From assembly GCF_029360585.1 (NCBI RefSeq), contig NZ_JAQZSJ010000001.1, positions 124,001 to 188,000 on the forward strand: a DNA stretch of 64,000 bases, in the 5' to 3' direction. The notes below the pieces were generated by a model. That model was not told the DNA's origin, ran no database searches, and worked only from the letters and a program-made list of their open reading frames with translations. Shown here piece after piece: positions 33,850 to 43,428 of the stretch. The first letter of the stretch is position 1. Each line of letters opens with the position of its first letter. The position numbers were made by a program, and so were the translations under genes. Source of the stretch: Cohnella caldifontis (lineage in GTDB: Bacteria > Bacillota > Bacilli > Paenibacillales > Paenibacillaceae).

Positions 33850-35151
33850 TTAAGGATACAAACGGTACAACATGCGGGGGAAAGCGATCGTCTCCCGGAC
33901 GTGCTCCAGTCCGCAAATCCAGGCGACCGTCCGCTCCAGCCCCAGGCCGAATCCGGAATGGGGCACGCTGCCGTACCGCCGCAAATCCATGTACCACTGG
34001 TACGCTTCGTCCGAAAGGCGATGCTCGTCGAAACGCTGCCGAAGCAGCTCGGGATCGTCGATCCGCTGCGAGCCGCCGATGATTTCCCCGTATCCTTCCG
34101 GCGCGATCATGTCGGCGCAAAGCACGACCTCTGGCCGCGAAGGGTCGGGCTTCATGTAGAACGCTTTGATCGCCGTCGGGTAATGCGTGATGAACAGCGG
34201 GCGGTCGAACTTCTCCGCCAGCGCCGACTCGTGGGGCGCGCCGAAATCTTCGCCCCAAGGGAGTTCCATGCCCAACTCGGCCAGCATGCGGATCGCTTCG
34301 TCGTACGTGATGCGCGGAAACGGCGGTTTGATCCGCTCCAGCGCGGCGACGTCCCGTCCCAGCGTCTCGAGCTCGGGCCTGCAGTGTTCGAGCACGCGGC
34401 CGACCACGTGCGAGACGAATTGCTCCTGCACGCGCAAATTTTCCTCATGGTCGACGAATGCCATTTCCGGCTCGATCATCCAGAATTCGATCAGATGGCG
34501 CCTCGTTTTGGACTTCTCCGCCCGGAACGTCGGCCCGAACGAATACACCTTGCCGAGCGCCATGGCGGCGGCTTCCATGTAAAGCTGCCCGCTCTGGGTC
34601 AAGTAGGCGTCCTCGTCGAAATATCGGATGTGGAACAGCTCCGTCGTCCCTTCCGCGGAGGAGGGCGTCAAGATCGGCGGATCCACGAGCGTGAAGCCCC
34701 GTTCGTCGAAAAACTCCTGGATGGCCGAAATGATCCGGGCCCGGATCCGCATGACGGCCCGTTGACGGGGCGCGCGCAGCCAAAGATGGCGATGGTCCAT
34801 CAGGAAATCGACCCCGTGCTCCTTCGGCGTGATCGGATAATCTCGGGTCAGTTGGATGATCGACAGTCCCGTCACCGACAGCTCGTAGCCGGATTGGCTC
34901 CGCTCGTCCCTGCGGACGGTGCCGGTCACGTACAGGGAGCTCTCCTGGGTCAGGCTGCCCGCGGCCTCCCACGTTTCTTCCGGGACTTCTTCCTTCACCA
35001 GCACGCCTTGAATGAAGCCCGTGCCGTCCCGCAGCTGCAGAAACTGGATTTTCCCGCTCGACCGCCGCCGGGTAAGCCAGCAGCCGATCGTGACGGATTC
35101 CCCGACATGGCTCCCGGCTTCCGAAATCGTAATCAGGGATCGGTTTTCCAT
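33850..35151 (-). CDS. asnS: asparaginyl-tRNA synthetase
   Basis: The 433-residue class II synthetase has an OB-fold anticodon-binding domain (1-120, [20 protein letters not shown]) and a catalytic core. Motif 2 is in [16 protein letters not shown] and motif 3 in [15 protein letters not shown]. The AsnRS-type ending [14 protein letters not shown] distinguishes it from aspartyl enzymes. It lies between ackA and dnaD, 24 bases after the former. Aminoacylates tRNA-Asn in the cytoplasm. Confidence 0.96.
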   Translation of the reverse strand: MENRSLITISEAGSHVGESVTIGCWLTRRRSSGKIQFLQLRDGTGFIQGVLVKEEVPEETWEAAGSLTQESSLYVTGTVRRDERSQSGYELSVTGLSIIQLTRDYPITPKEHGVDFLMDHRHLWLRAPRQRAVMRIRARIISAIQEFFDERGFTLVDPPILTPSSAEGTTELFHIRYFDEDAYLTQSGQLYMEAAAMALGKVYSFGPTFRAEKSKTRRHLIEFWMIEPEMAFVDHEENLRVQEQFVSHVVGRVLEHCRPELETLGRDVAALERIKPPFPRITYDEAIRMLAELGMELPWGEDFGAPHESALAEKFDRPLFITHYPTAIKAFYMKPDPSRPEVVLCADMIAPEGYGEIIGGSQRIDDPELLRQRFDEHRLSDEAYQWYMDLRRYGSVPHSGFGLGLERTVAWICGLEHVRETIAFPRMLYRLYP

Positions 35152-35175
35152 AGGCGAACTTCCTCCTCTATCGTT

Positions 35176-36387
35176 TTACGCCGAGCTGCCTTGCCGGATC
35201 AGCCGGTACGTATCCCGCGCGATCAGCAGCTCCTCGTTGGTCGGCACGACCAGCACGGCCGTGCGGGAGCCGTCCTTCGTAATGGAACGCGGCTCGCCGG
35301 AACGGATCCGGTTCTTCTCCTCGTCCAAATCCACGCCGAGGAAAGTCAAGCCTTCGCATACTTTGCGGCGCAGCGCGTCGGAATTTTCCCCGACGCCGGC
35401 CGTGAACACGACCGCGTCCAGGCCGTCCATCGCGGCCGCATAGGACCCGATGTACTTGCGGATGCGGTAGGCGTACATCTCGAACGCCAGCCGCGCCTGC
35501 TCGTTGCCTTCCTCCATCGCTTGAATCACTTCCCGCATGTCGCTGCTGATGCCTGAGATGGCCAACAATCCGCTGTGCTTGTTCAGCATGGAATTGACTT
35601 CGTTCAGCGTGAGCTCTTCCTTATTGATCGTGTACGGAACGACGGCCGGATCGAGGTCTCCGCTGCGGGTTCCCATCATCAAACCTTCGAGCGGCGTCAT
35701 CCCCATGCTGGTGTCGAACGACTTGCCGTAGAGAACCGCGGTGCAGCTGGCTCCGTTGCCGATATGGCACACGATCAGCTTCAGCTCCTCCAGCGGCCGC
35801 TTCAGGAACTCGGCCGCATTGCGGCTGACGTATTGCACCGAAGTGCCGTGGAAGCCGTATTTGCGGATCTTATGCTTCCGGTAGAGCACCATCGGAATCG
35901 CGTACATGTAAGAGCTGGGCGGCATCGTCTGATGAAACGCCGTATCGAATACCGCCGCTTGCGGCACGTCGGGCAGGTTGGCCTCCACGGCTTGAATCCC
36001 GATCATATGAGCGGGATTATGCAGCGGCGCGAGGTCGAACAGCCGGCGGATTTCCTGCTTCACGTCCGGCGTGATGAGCACCGACTCCCCGAACGATTCC
36101 CCGCCGTGGACGACGCGATGGCCGACGGCCTGGATCTCCTCGATCGAGCGAAGCACGCCGAAACGCTTATGCGTCAGCATGTCCAGCACTTTCTTGACGG
36201 CGGTCGTATGGTCCAGGATTTCGCTGACTTCGCGGACTTCCGGCCGATCCGTCACTTCATGGGACAAGATCGACGATTCCATGCCGATCCGCTCCACCTT
36301 GCCTTTGGCTTGGACGGATTCGTCCGTCATGTCGTACAGCTGGTATTTCAGCGACGAGCTTCCGGAGTTGATGACGAGCACGTTCAT
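35176..36387 (-). CDS. ackA: acetate kinase
   Basis: The 403-residue enzyme interconverts acetyl phosphate plus ADP with acetate plus ATP. Signature regions are VLVINSGSSSLKYQLYD at the start, GHRVVHGGESF, GFHGTSVQYVSR, VCHIGNGASCTAV and VVFTAGVGENS. Its ATG overlaps the stop of the upstream 3-hydroxyacyl-CoA dehydrogenase by 4 bases. No phosphotransacetylase gene is in the window. Confidence 0.97.
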   Translation of the reverse strand: MNVLVINSGSSSLKYQLYDMTDESVQAKGKVERIGMESSILSHEVTDRPEVREVSEILDHTTAVKKVLDMLTHKRFGVLRSIEEIQAVGHRVVHGGESFGESVLITPDVKQEIRRLFDLAPLHNPAHMIGIQAVEANLPDVPQAAVFDTAFHQTMPPSSYMYAIPMVLYRKHKIRKYGFHGTSVQYVSRNAAEFLKRPLEELKLIVCHIGNGASCTAVLYGKSFDTSMGMTPLEGLMMGTRSGDLDPAVVPYTINKEELTLNEVNSMLNKHSGLLAISGISSDMREVIQAMEEGNEQARLAFEMYAYRIRKYIGSYAAAMDGLDAVVFTAGVGENSDALRRKVCEGLTFLGVDLDEEKNRIRSGEPRSITKDGSRTAVLVVPTNEELLIARDTYRLIRQGSSA

Positions 36388-37256
36388 ACGACCCGCTCAC
36401 CGTCCTTGTCGTAGGCGAAAAAACCGATGCCGGTCTTGACGCCGAGATGGCCGGCGCGAACCTTCTTTTTCAGCAGGAACGACGGCCGGTATTTGAGCTC
36501 GCCGAATTCCCGGAACATCCTTTCAAGCGCCGCCAGCACCGCATCCAGGCCGAAACGGTCGGCCATGGCGAGCGGTCCCCGGTCGAACTGGTAACCGATC
36601 CGCATGGCGTCGTCGATATCCTCGGGGGAAGCCACCCCTTCCTCCAGCAGGTGCAGCGCCTCGTTGATCAGCAGGCAGATCAGCCGGGTGGTGACGAATC
36701 CGGGGGACTCGTAGACCATCACGCCTTTTTTGCCCAGCGTTTTTTCCATGAATGCCTTGGTGCGCGCGAACGTCTCTTCGGAAGTCTGCAGTCCCCGGAC
36801 GATTTCCGCCACCTCGGTGCGGACGGCCGGGTAGATGAAATGCATCCCGATGACGCGTTCCGGATGTTGGGTCGACCCGGCCAGCTCCGTCAAGCTCAGC
36901 GTGGACGTGTTGCTGGCGAGGATCGCGTCCGGCGGCAAATGCCGGTCCAATTCTTCGAACACCCGTTTTTTCGCGTCCAGGTCCTCCGATATCGTCTCGA
37001 TGACCAGGTCGCATTCCCCGAGATCCTGCAGCGACCTTTGTTTATGTATGCGATTCAGGATCAGCTTCTTCTCCGCGGGCGTGATCGCCCAACGCTCCAT
37101 TTGCCGGTCCAGGCTCGCTTCCAGCAAGGTTAAGGACGAATCCAGCTGCTCGGGCGATCGGTCGAGGAGCAGCACGTCCAGTCCTTTCTCGGCCAGCATC
37201 TCCGCGATGCTGCGGCCCATCGTGCCTGCGCCGACGACCCCGATCTTGCGAAGCAT
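36384..37256 (-). CDS. 3-hydroxyacyl-CoA (3-hydroxybutyryl-CoA) dehydrogenase
   Basis: The 290-residue protein has the NAD-binding motif GVVGAGTMGRSIAEML at the start, the catalytic His in IGMHFIYPA with the Glu further on, the ASNTSTLSLTELA loop and the C-terminal dimerisation domain (FDRGPLAMADRFGLD). It acts in fatty acid or butyrate/PHB metabolism; no thiolase or crotonase is adjacent to decide. The catalytic loop reads HFIYPA where many homologues have HFFNPV. It is coupled to ackA by a 4-base overlap. Confidence 0.9.
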   Translation of the reverse strand: MLRKIGVVGAGTMGRSIAEMLAEKGLDVLLLDRSPEQLDSSLTLLEASLDRQMERWAITPAEKKLILNRIHKQRSLQDLGECDLVIETISEDLDAKKRVFEELDRHLPPDAILASNTSTLSLTELAGSTQHPERVIGMHFIYPAVRTEVAEIVRGLQTSEETFARTKAFMEKTLGKKGVMVYESPGFVTTRLICLLINEALHLLEEGVASPEDIDDAMRIGYQFDRGPLAMADRFGLDAVLAALERMFREFGELKYRPSFLLKKKVRAGHLGVKTGIGFFAYDKDGERVV

Positions 37257-37384
37257 GCTTAAGTATCCCCCTTTATGACGATGACACTGCAGTAATAGAT
37301 GATCAATTCCATCTTATCATAACCGGGTTTTCCGCGGTAACGGCAGAAAAGGCGGATCGATGACAACAAGCCGCCGGAAAACGA

Positions 37385-37417
37385 AACCGTCCGGCAGGCT
37401 GTGCGCCCCGGACGGTT
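37385..37417 (-). terminator. terminator after the anti-sigma gene
   Basis: AACCGTCCGG pairs with CCGGACGGTT; on the minus strand the stem is followed by TCGTTTT. It lies 14 bases past the stop at 37431. Confidence 0.75.
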
Positions 37418-37430
37418 CCGTGTTCGGAGA

Positions 37431-38606
37431 TTATGGCTGTTGCCCGCCGAACGATCGCATCGCTTCGATCCAGCGGTCCACGTAAGGGTCTTGCGCCCAT
37501 TGGATCATGACCACCGTTTCGCCTTTGGCGAGCGGCACCGTAACGGGATCCGAGACGGATTCGCCGTCCCGGACGGTGCGGACGCGGATTCCCCCGACAT
37601 TCGTCACGACCCCGAGCATATTGCCGTAAGTAAAGGCGTCGAGCGAGCCGGGTTCCAGCCGCTGGATCTGTTCCCAGCTCAGCGTCAATTGATCGTGCTG
37701 CACCGCTTCCGTCGGCAGCTCAACGCCCAGGAGGTCGCCGCCCGGCGTCTGCGCCGCCCATTGCCCCGGAATGCGGCTGATCCCCCACTGCTCATGGCGT
37801 TTGCCGGAAGGATCGGCGTTCCCGGCGTTCGGGACGAGTTCCTCCAGCGCGACGTGAGGTTCGGCGGCCGGATCGTTCCGCGCGGCCCCCAGCTGGGCGA
37901 TGTCCTTCACCCAGAGATTGTCGGCGATGCCGCCTCGCGCGTCCCGGACTTCGGAACGGATGCTCAAATAACGGTTGCCGGCATAGACGACGCGTTCGTT
38001 CAGCAAATAATCCGGGATGGAAGCGCCCGTAAGCGCCGTATCCGCGCGGACGCTCTTGCGGCCCGTGGCTTGGATCGCCTGCAGGGCCTGCCGGCCGTCC
38101 GCCGTTTCGTTCACGGCGATTTCCCAAAAATTCTGGCCATACGGCATGTACAGTCCCGCGACGTCGGCGGCGAGCTCCAGCCGGTCGGGATCGCTTCCTT
38201 GCGGAGCGATCAGGACCGTACGGTACCGGCTTACGGTTCCGGTCGCTCCGCTCCCGGTGTCTTCCCGAAGCCCGATGAGCAGGGCGTACCGGGTGGTCGG
38301 CAAGGCCGGTGCGGCGGTCGTTTCCGCGAGGGGGGCCGAAGCGGGCGCTTGAATCTTCGCCTCTTGGGTCCCGCCTTGATGCTGTCCGTTCCATACCCAT
38401 AATCCCATTCCGAAGAGCAGCACGACGAACGCGGACAACGCGTATGCGGGTACCATCCGGGAAGATCCGCGAAATCGGCCGGAACGCTCCGGTTTGCCGT
38501 CGATCCGTTCCAGGATCCTTCTGCGCAGGCGGGCATCGAAGCCTCGCCGGGGAAACGGATCGCGGGACAGCTGGTCTTTGAGCTCCTTGTCGAAGGCATC
38601 ATCCAT
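37431..38606 (-). CDS. membrane protein, putative anti-sigma factor
   Basis: The 391-residue protein has a cytoplasmic N-terminal segment of about 50 charged residues (KELKDQLSRDPFPRRGFD), one membrane helix (51-70, VPAYALSAFVVLLFGMGLWV) and an extracytoplasmic domain of about 320 residues with no enzyme motif I recognise. Its start overlaps the sigma factor stop by 8 bases. Position and topology fit an anti-sigma factor that binds the sigma factor with its N-terminus. There is no zinc-type H-x3-C-x2-C motif. Confidence 0.65.
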   Translation of the reverse strand: MDDAFDKELKDQLSRDPFPRRGFDARLRRRILERIDGKPERSGRFRGSSRMVPAYALSAFVVLLFGMGLWVWNGQHQGGTQEAKIQAPASAPLAETTAAPALPTTRYALLIGLREDTGSGATGTVSRYRTVLIAPQGSDPDRLELAADVAGLYMPYGQNFWEIAVNETADGRQALQAIQATGRKSVRADTALTGASIPDYLLNERVVYAGNRYLSIRSEVRDARGGIADNLWVKDIAQLGAARNDPAAEPHVALEELVPNAGNADPSGKRHEQWGISRIPGQWAAQTPGGDLLGVELPTEAVQHDQLTLSWEQIQRLEPGSLDAFTYGNMLGVVTNVGGIRVRTVRDGESVSDPVTVPLAKGETVVMIQWAQDPYVDRWIEAMRSFGGQQP

Positions 38607-39153
38607 GGTCGATCTGCTCCTTCATCTTGGACAATTTCTGGCGGGCATGAAACAGCCTGGACTTGACGGTTCCTTCGGTCACGCCGAGAACCTCGGCCAT
38701 TTCTTTCATGGACAGCTGATGGTGGGCGAACAGGATGATCGCTTCCCGGTATTTGACCGGCAGCTTCAAGACGAGGTCCCAGAGGTCCCCCACCGCCCAT
38801 TTTTCCATCGCTTCCTGCTCCACCGAACGGGCTTCCCCCCGTTCCTCCATCCAGTCGGATAAAGTTACCTTGCGGAAAAAGGCGGATCGCCTAAAATCGA
38901 TCGCCGTGTTTCGCGTGATGGTCAGCAGCCAGGTTTTCACGGAAGCGTCGCGCCGGAACGAGTGAATGTGCCGATACACTTTCAGGAACACTTCCTGCGT
39001 GATGTCGTCGGCCATGTCCCATTTGCGCGTGATGCTGTAAGCGTAGTTCCAGACCTCTTTGCCGTAGGCGGTCATGAGCTCATCCAGCAGCGCTTTGGGA
39101 TCGTCCGTTTCCACGATATATTTCAGGTATTCCACGTTCGTCTCGGAGTTCAA
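38599..39153 (-). CDS. ECF-type RNA polymerase sigma factor
   Basis: The TTG at 39153 is chosen for the GAGGTG/AAGGGC stretch upstream; a TTG at 39168 is possible. The 184-residue protein has sigma region 2 (about 35-95, DITQEVFLKVYRHIHSFR and WLLTITRNTAIDFRR) and region 4 (about 120-175, YREAIILFAHHQLSMKEMAE, GVTEGTVKSRLFHARQKL). It resembles SigX/SigW-like envelope-stress factors. The partner anti-sigma candidate is translated right after it. Confidence 0.92.
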   Translation of the reverse strand: MNSETNVEYLKYIVETDDPKALLDELMTAYGKEVWNYAYSITRKWDMADDITQEVFLKVYRHIHSFRRDASVKTWLLTITRNTAIDFRRSAFFRKVTLSDWMEERGEARSVEQEAMEKWAVGDLWDLVLKLPVKYREAIILFAHHQLSMKEMAEVLGVTEGTVKSRLFHARQKLSKMKEQIDHG

Positions 39154-39253
39154 GCCCTTGCACCTCAATTCGTTAGACGATCCGAATCGGTGTTCGGTTC
39201 AATCTTTCAGACGCAAATGGAGCCGAAAAGTTCTTCCGGAAAATCGGCGAATG

Positions 39254-39288
39254 CAAAAATGGCCTTCCGGCTTGTCAGCGGAAAGGCC
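39254..39288 (-). terminator. terminator after the FtsH-like gene
   Basis: Reading on the minus strand, GGCCTTTCCG and CGGAAGGCC form a stem followed by ATTTTTGC. It lies 12 bases past the stop at 39300. Confidence 0.75.
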
Positions 39289-39299
39289 CTATTCAATCG

Positions 39300-40829
39300 T
39301 CAAGATGCGGCATGAGCGGAAGAAGCGCCTCCGCCGGCGTCCTGTGCGAGGCATTCGCGCAGCCGGTCGCCCGACAGCGTTTCTTCCTTCGCCAGAACGT
39401 CCAGCATTTCGTAAAACTTGTCCTTATTAACGGCAAGATGCTGACGGGTACGGTCCATCAAGCCGTCCAGGATGCTGGCGTTCTCGCGGGCCCACTCCAC
39501 TTGCGTCAGCGCTTCGGGATGCACGATGCCGAGTTCGGACATGCCGGATTCGATCAGCGTGCGCACGATGCCCGTCGCCTGTTCGAAGTCTCCCCTCGAT
39601 CCGGTGCTCCGGCCGCCGTAAATGAGCTCTTCCGCGGCCGCCCCGCCGAGGGCGATCATGATTTGATCTTCGAGCGCTTGCTTCGTGTACAGGTAGCTGT
39701 CCTTGCGCGGATGGTGGCGGACGTAGCCGAGCGCTTGGCCGCGCGGCGTCAGCGACACCTGCGCGACGCTGCCGGGACGCAGCGTCTCGGCCATGAAGGC
39801 GTGGCCGAGCTCGTGCATGGCCACCCGCTCGCGCTCTTCCCGCGTCGTCTCGCGGTCGGTCCGTTCGCCCATCATCACTTTGTCGATCGCCTGCGTCAAG
39901 TCGGCTTGGCTCACCTGATCGCGGTCGTCCCGCATCGCGTAAATCGCGGCTTCGTTCATGACGCTCTCCAGCTGGGCGCCGGAGAAGCCGAACGTCTCTT
40001 CCGCGACCCGCTCCAGGGAGACGCCGTCTTCCAGCGGTTTATTGCGGGCATGCAGGCGCAAAATATGCTCGCGGCCTTTCTTGTCCGGCAAATCGACCTG
40101 GATATGCCGGTCGAACCGCCCCGGCCGCAGCAGCGCCGGATCGAGCAGCTCCTTGCGGTTGGTCGCCGCGATGAGCAGGATGCGGACGGACTCGTCCCCT
40201 TGGATGCCGTCCATCTCGGTCAGCAGCTGGTTCAGCGTCTGGTCGTATTCGCGCTGCTGGCCGCCGTCGCGCTTGCCGCCGATGCCGTCGATCTCGTCGA
40301 TGAAAATGACGGCCGAGCCGCGCTTCAGCTTGACGGCCTGATTCCGGGCTTCCTTGAACAAATCTCGGATCCGGCTCGCGCCCACGCCGACGTACATTTC
40401 CACGAATTCGCTGCCCGAAGCGGCGACGAAGGCGGACTTCGTGCGGTGGGCGGCCGCTTTGGCAAGCAGCGTCTTGCCCGTTCCCGGAGGTCCCGTGAGC
40501 AGGATCCCTTTCAGCGGACGGATGCCGAGCTTCCGGATTTCCTCGCGCTTGACCATGAAGTCGAGCGCTTCGATCAGCTCTTTCTTGGCCTGTTCCTGGC
40601 CTCCGATGTCCTCGAAAGACAGCGGCGAAGGCGCCTTGGCCGGGCGCTTGCCGCCGGCCGCGCCGACCGCCAGCCCCCCGCGGGACTTGGTCATCAGGAA
40701 CGCGGCGCTTGCCAGCACGCCGACCGCGACGAGCGGCATCGGTGAAACCCCGGCATAGAGCAGGAAAATCGCCAGGACGGACAGGAAGCCGATCGCGATT
40801 TCTTTGCGGTACGATTTGAAGTTACGCAT
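39300..40829 (-). CDS. FtsH-like membrane AAA+ metalloprotease, short form
   Basis: ATG 40829 gives 509 residues, against about 640 for housekeeping FtsH. Two membrane helices lie close together (residues 10-28 and 30-47), so the extracytoplasmic domain of FtsH is missing. The AAA domain has Walker [13 protein letters not shown], Walker [13 protein letters not shown] and the second region of homology [21 protein letters not shown]. The protease domain has the zinc motif HELGH, with the third ligand region [10 protein letters not shown]. It overlaps a small membrane protein by 8 bases. It probably degrades membrane proteins, and a separate full-length ftsH is expected elsewhere. Confidence 0.9.
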   Translation of the reverse strand: MRNFKSYRKEIAIGFLSVLAIFLLYAGVSPMPLVAVGVLASAAFLMTKSRGGLAVGAAGGKRPAKAPSPLSFEDIGGQEQAKKELIEALDFMVKREEIRKLGIRPLKGILLTGPPGTGKTLLAKAAAHRTKSAFVAASGSEFVEMYVGVGASRIRDLFKEARNQAVKLKRGSAVIFIDEIDGIGGKRDGGQQREYDQTLNQLLTEMDGIQGDESVRILLIAATNRKELLDPALLRPGRFDRHIQVDLPDKKGREHILRLHARNKPLEDGVSLERVAEETFGFSGAQLESVMNEAAIYAMRDDRDQVSQADLTQAIDKVMMGERTDRETTREERERVAMHELGHAFMAETLRPGSVAQVSLTPRGQALGYVRHHPRKDSYLYTKQALEDQIMIALGGAAAEELIYGGRSTGSRGDFEQATGIVRTLIESGMSELGIVHPEALTQVEWARENASILDGLMDRTRQHLAVNKDKFYEMLDVLAKEETLSGDRLRECLAQDAGGGASSAHAAS

Positions 40830-41352
40830 TCGGCCACACCCCCATCGTCGCCGATTCGCGGGGCAGGACGACGAATTTCGCCGCTTTGCCGTCAACCAGC
40901 CGAATATAGACGTTATCGTCGTCCATGTCGGTATAAGCCTTCACGCCCGGGAAACGGGCCGACAGCTGGTCCATGGCGGTGCGGATGCCGGTATAGCGGT
41001 GGGTTTCCATCGATTCCGCGACGTCGAACAGCGAGTAGCTCCATGCTTTCTCCAGCGTTCCGTTCGAAGCGTCTGATTGCACGTTCAGCTCCAGCTTTTT
41101 GCCGGAGACCGCACCGTTGTCCTTCAATTTCCGGTAGATGTCGGCCAAATCGGCGTCGGGCGTCAGCTTCAAATCGACCGTGACTTCTCCGGAGGTCATG
41201 TCGGTTTGGGCGGAGGTCACGCCCGCCAGCGATTCCGCGACCCGGTCGAGCGGCTTCTCGACGGCGTATTGCCGGTAGAAAGTCCAACCGCCGAACAGCA
41301 AGCCCGCAGTCACTACGGCCGTCGCGAGCAAAGGCACCACTTTGATTTTCAT
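40822..41352 (-). CDS. membrane-anchored protein of unknown function, partner of the FtsH-like gene
   Basis: AAGGAGGTTAGACGA before ATG 41352 sets the start, giving 176 residues. One N-terminal membrane helix (residues 5-23) is followed by an extracytoplasmic domain of about 150 residues rich in Asp, Val and Lys, including a VTVDLKLTPDADLADIYRKL stretch. I recognise no family. The 8-base overlap with the protease gene argues for coordinated expression and perhaps an adaptor or substrate role. Confidence 0.75.
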   Translation of the reverse strand: MKIKVVPLLATAVVTAGLLFGGWTFYRQYAVEKPLDRVAESLAGVTSAQTDMTSGEVTVDLKLTPDADLADIYRKLKDNGAVSGKKLELNVQSDASNGTLEKAWSYSLFDVAESMETHRYTGIRTAMDQLSARFPGVKAYTDMDDDNVYIRLVDGKAAKFVVLPRESATMGVWPNA

Positions 41353-41596
41353 TCGTCTAACCTCCTTGCCTAGCAAGTATGATGAGTTCATTGGATGGGA
41401 TGGATAGGCTCGTTCAACGAGCGAACATATCCGAGTATATCATCTTTTGATAGACGAATGTTGCGTGAAAGACTGGCAACGCAGCCATGGAAAGCGATCG
41501 CGCTTCCTGATTCGCGAACGACCCCGCCACGGAAAAAAGCCGCAAACACGCCATGTTTCCATGGCTGCATGCGGCCGCACGAAGCGTATCAGCGAT
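41353..41596. other. intergenic region with terminator and inverted repeat
   Basis: No gene is seen in these 244 bases. GCAGCCATGGAAA at 41481-41493 is repeated in inverted order at 41556-41568, where it forms part of the ypmB terminator. A TATACT on the minus strand, near 41437, may be a -10 box for the membrane protein/FtsH pair, but no good -35 is seen. Confidence 0.5.
41533..41575 (-). terminator. terminator after ypmB
   Basis: On the minus strand GCCGCA pairs with TGCGGC, enclosing a second stem GCCATG-GAAA-CATGGC, and TTTTTT follows. Confidence 0.8.
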
Positions 41597-42124
41597 TCAA
41601 CTGCCTGGCAAGTCGTAGGTTTTCAGCAGCGTTCCGTCGCGGAACGAGTAGAAATCGATGCTTTGCTGGTCGGCTCTCGGCGCTTTCTTGTAACGGATTT
41701 CCCAAATCGGCTGATCGAACGCCCACCCGGGGAGGATCCGGATCACCCGGGCGGACGGACGGTCGATCGCGAACCGTTCGCGAATTCGCGCTTCGGAATA
41801 TCCGTCGCTCAGCTTCATTTTCTCGATGCCGCCTTCCCGCTCCCAGACGAACCATTCCACCCCGTCCCGGTCTTTCCCCAACACGACCCAGAGCGTTTCG
41901 TTCCAAGTGTACGAGACGGCGCTTTCGATCTCCGTAAGGCCGGCCTGCGACTCCGCCAGTCGGACGGCGTTTCTTTCCTCCCCGCGATATCCGGCGTCCG
42001 CGGAGCGAACGTACAGCACGACGCCCAGGACCGCCAGCACGACAAGGGTAACGAAAGCGGCCAGCCAGCGCGACAAAGTCATGCCCGGCAAACGCCGGCG
42101 GCTCTCGGTACGGCTCGGGGTCAT
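41597..42124 (-). CDS. ypmB: DUF5590 protein YpmB (TseB-like)
   Basis: Start ATG 42124 overlaps the upstream deaminase stop (ATGA), giving 175 residues. One membrane helix (about 22-41) precedes a PepSY-like extracytoplasmic domain of two repeats. Family features include ESAVSYTWNETLWVVLGKD and the ending WEIRYK. B. subtilis YpmB/TseB regulates cell-wall elongation through PBP2A and lies close to dinG, as here. It is the last gene of the dinG-rex-mtaD-ypmB run. Confidence 0.85.
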   Translation of the reverse strand: MTPSRTESRRRLPGMTLSRWLAAFVTLVVLAVLGVVLYVRSADAGYRGEERNAVRLAESQAGLTEIESAVSYTWNETLWVVLGKDRDGVEWFVWEREGGIEKMKLSDGYSEARIRERFAIDRPSARVIRILPGWAFDQPIWEIRYKKAPRADQQSIDFYSFRDGTLLKTYDLPGS

Positions 42125-43428
42125 CCCCGCAGCCTCTCGAAGCATGCTTGGGCCTCGTACCGGATCCGCTCTTCGTCCAGCGTCAAAAGCTCGCCGTCCC
42201 GGAGCAGCTGCCGGCCGTCCACCCAGACGTGGCGGACGTCGGCGCTCGACGCCGAGTAAACGGCGTGGGAAATCAGATCCGTGCGGGGAACGAAACGGGT
42301 GTTCGCCGTCGATACCGCGATGAAATCGGCCTTCATCCCCGGACGCAGCGCGCCGGTCACTCCCCCAAGCCCGAGCGCCCGCGCCCCGTATTCCGTGCCC
42401 ATACGCAAAGCTTCCGCGGCGGGGATGACCGTCGGATCGCCGGTCACGCCTTTGTGAAGCAGCGCGGTCATCCGGATCTCCTCGAACAGGTCGAGGTTGT
42501 TGTTGCTGGCGACGCTGTCCGTGCCCAAGCCGACGGTTACGCCGGCGGCCAGCAGCTCCGGCACCCGGGCGACCCCGCTGGCCAGCTTCAGATTGCTGAT
42601 CGGGTTATGCGATACCGCCACGCCGCGTGCCGCGAGCAGCGCGATTTCCTCGTCCGTCAAATGCACGGCGTGGGCGACGAGCGCCCCAGGCTTGCCGAAA
42701 AAGCCGAGCCGGTCCAAATGCTCGGGCGGGCGAACGCCGTAATCCCGTACGTTCTGCTCGACTTCGAACCGGGTTTCCGACATATGCGTATGCAAGGGCA
42801 AATCCAAATCATGGGCGGCCTCGACGACTTTGACGATGAAGTCCGGCGGGCAGGTATACGGCGCATGCGGACACATCATGACGCGGATCCGCCCGTCGGC
42901 GGCGCCATGCCAATCCTTCGCGAAGGAGACCGCGTCCTCGAGCTTCGCTTTCCGCACGTCTTCCGGCACCAATCCGATCATGCCCCGGGTCAGGACGCCC
43001 CGCAGGCCGGACTGCTCCACGACCTCTCCGACCCGGTTCATATGGTCGTACATGTCCAGGAAGGTCGTCGTCCCCGTGCGGACCAATTCGGCGGCCGCCA
43101 GCGCGGTTCCCCAGTACACGTCGTCCCCGGTAAACTTGGCTTCCATCGGCCACATGTAATTTTCCAGCCAATCCTGCAGCACCCGGTCGTCCGCGTAACC
43201 GCGCAGCAGCGACATTGCCGCGTGGCCGTGCGTATTGACGAGCCCGGGCAAGAAGAGCAGATCTTTGCCGTCCATGATCTCGTCGGCCCATTCGAGCCGT
43301 TCCGGCGTCGGTTCCCCTTCCCCGATCTCGGCGATCCTCGTTCCTTCGACCGCCATCCATCCCGCGAAATACGGACGGTTTTCCTCCAACGTTGCCAAGT
43401 ATCCCCCGCGGATCAGCCACTTTTTCAT
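42121..43428 (-). CDS. mtaD: 5-methylthioadenosine/S-adenosylhomocysteine deaminase (amidohydrolase)
   Basis: The 435-residue metal-dependent amidohydrolase has the ligands PGLVNTHGHAAMSLLRG, MCPHAPYTC, LPLHTHMSET and GLGTDSVASNNNLDL. These match the MtaD/SsnA/TrzA branch that deaminates MTA or SAH; other purine derivatives cannot be excluded. Its ATG overlaps the rex stop by 4 bases and its stop overlaps ypmB. MTA deamination is an alternative fate to the salvage route whose genes lie about 13 kb away. Confidence 0.85.
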   Translation of the reverse strand: MKKWLIRGGYLATLEENRPYFAGWMAVEGTRIAEIGEGEPTPERLEWADEIMDGKDLLFLPGLVNTHGHAAMSLLRGYADDRVLQDWLENYMWPMEAKFTGDDVYWGTALAAAELVRTGTTTFLDMYDHMNRVGEVVEQSGLRGVLTRGMIGLVPEDVRKAKLEDAVSFAKDWHGAADGRIRVMMCPHAPYTCPPDFIVKVVEAAHDLDLPLHTHMSETRFEVEQNVRDYGVRPPEHLDRLGFFGKPGALVAHAVHLTDEEIALLAARGVAVSHNPISNLKLASGVARVPELLAAGVTVGLGTDSVASNNNLDLFEEIRMTALLHKGVTGDPTVIPAAEALRMGTEYGARALGLGGVTGALRPGMKADFIAVSTANTRFVPRTDLISHAVYSASSADVRHVWVDGRQLLRDGELLTLDEERIRYEAQACFERLRG

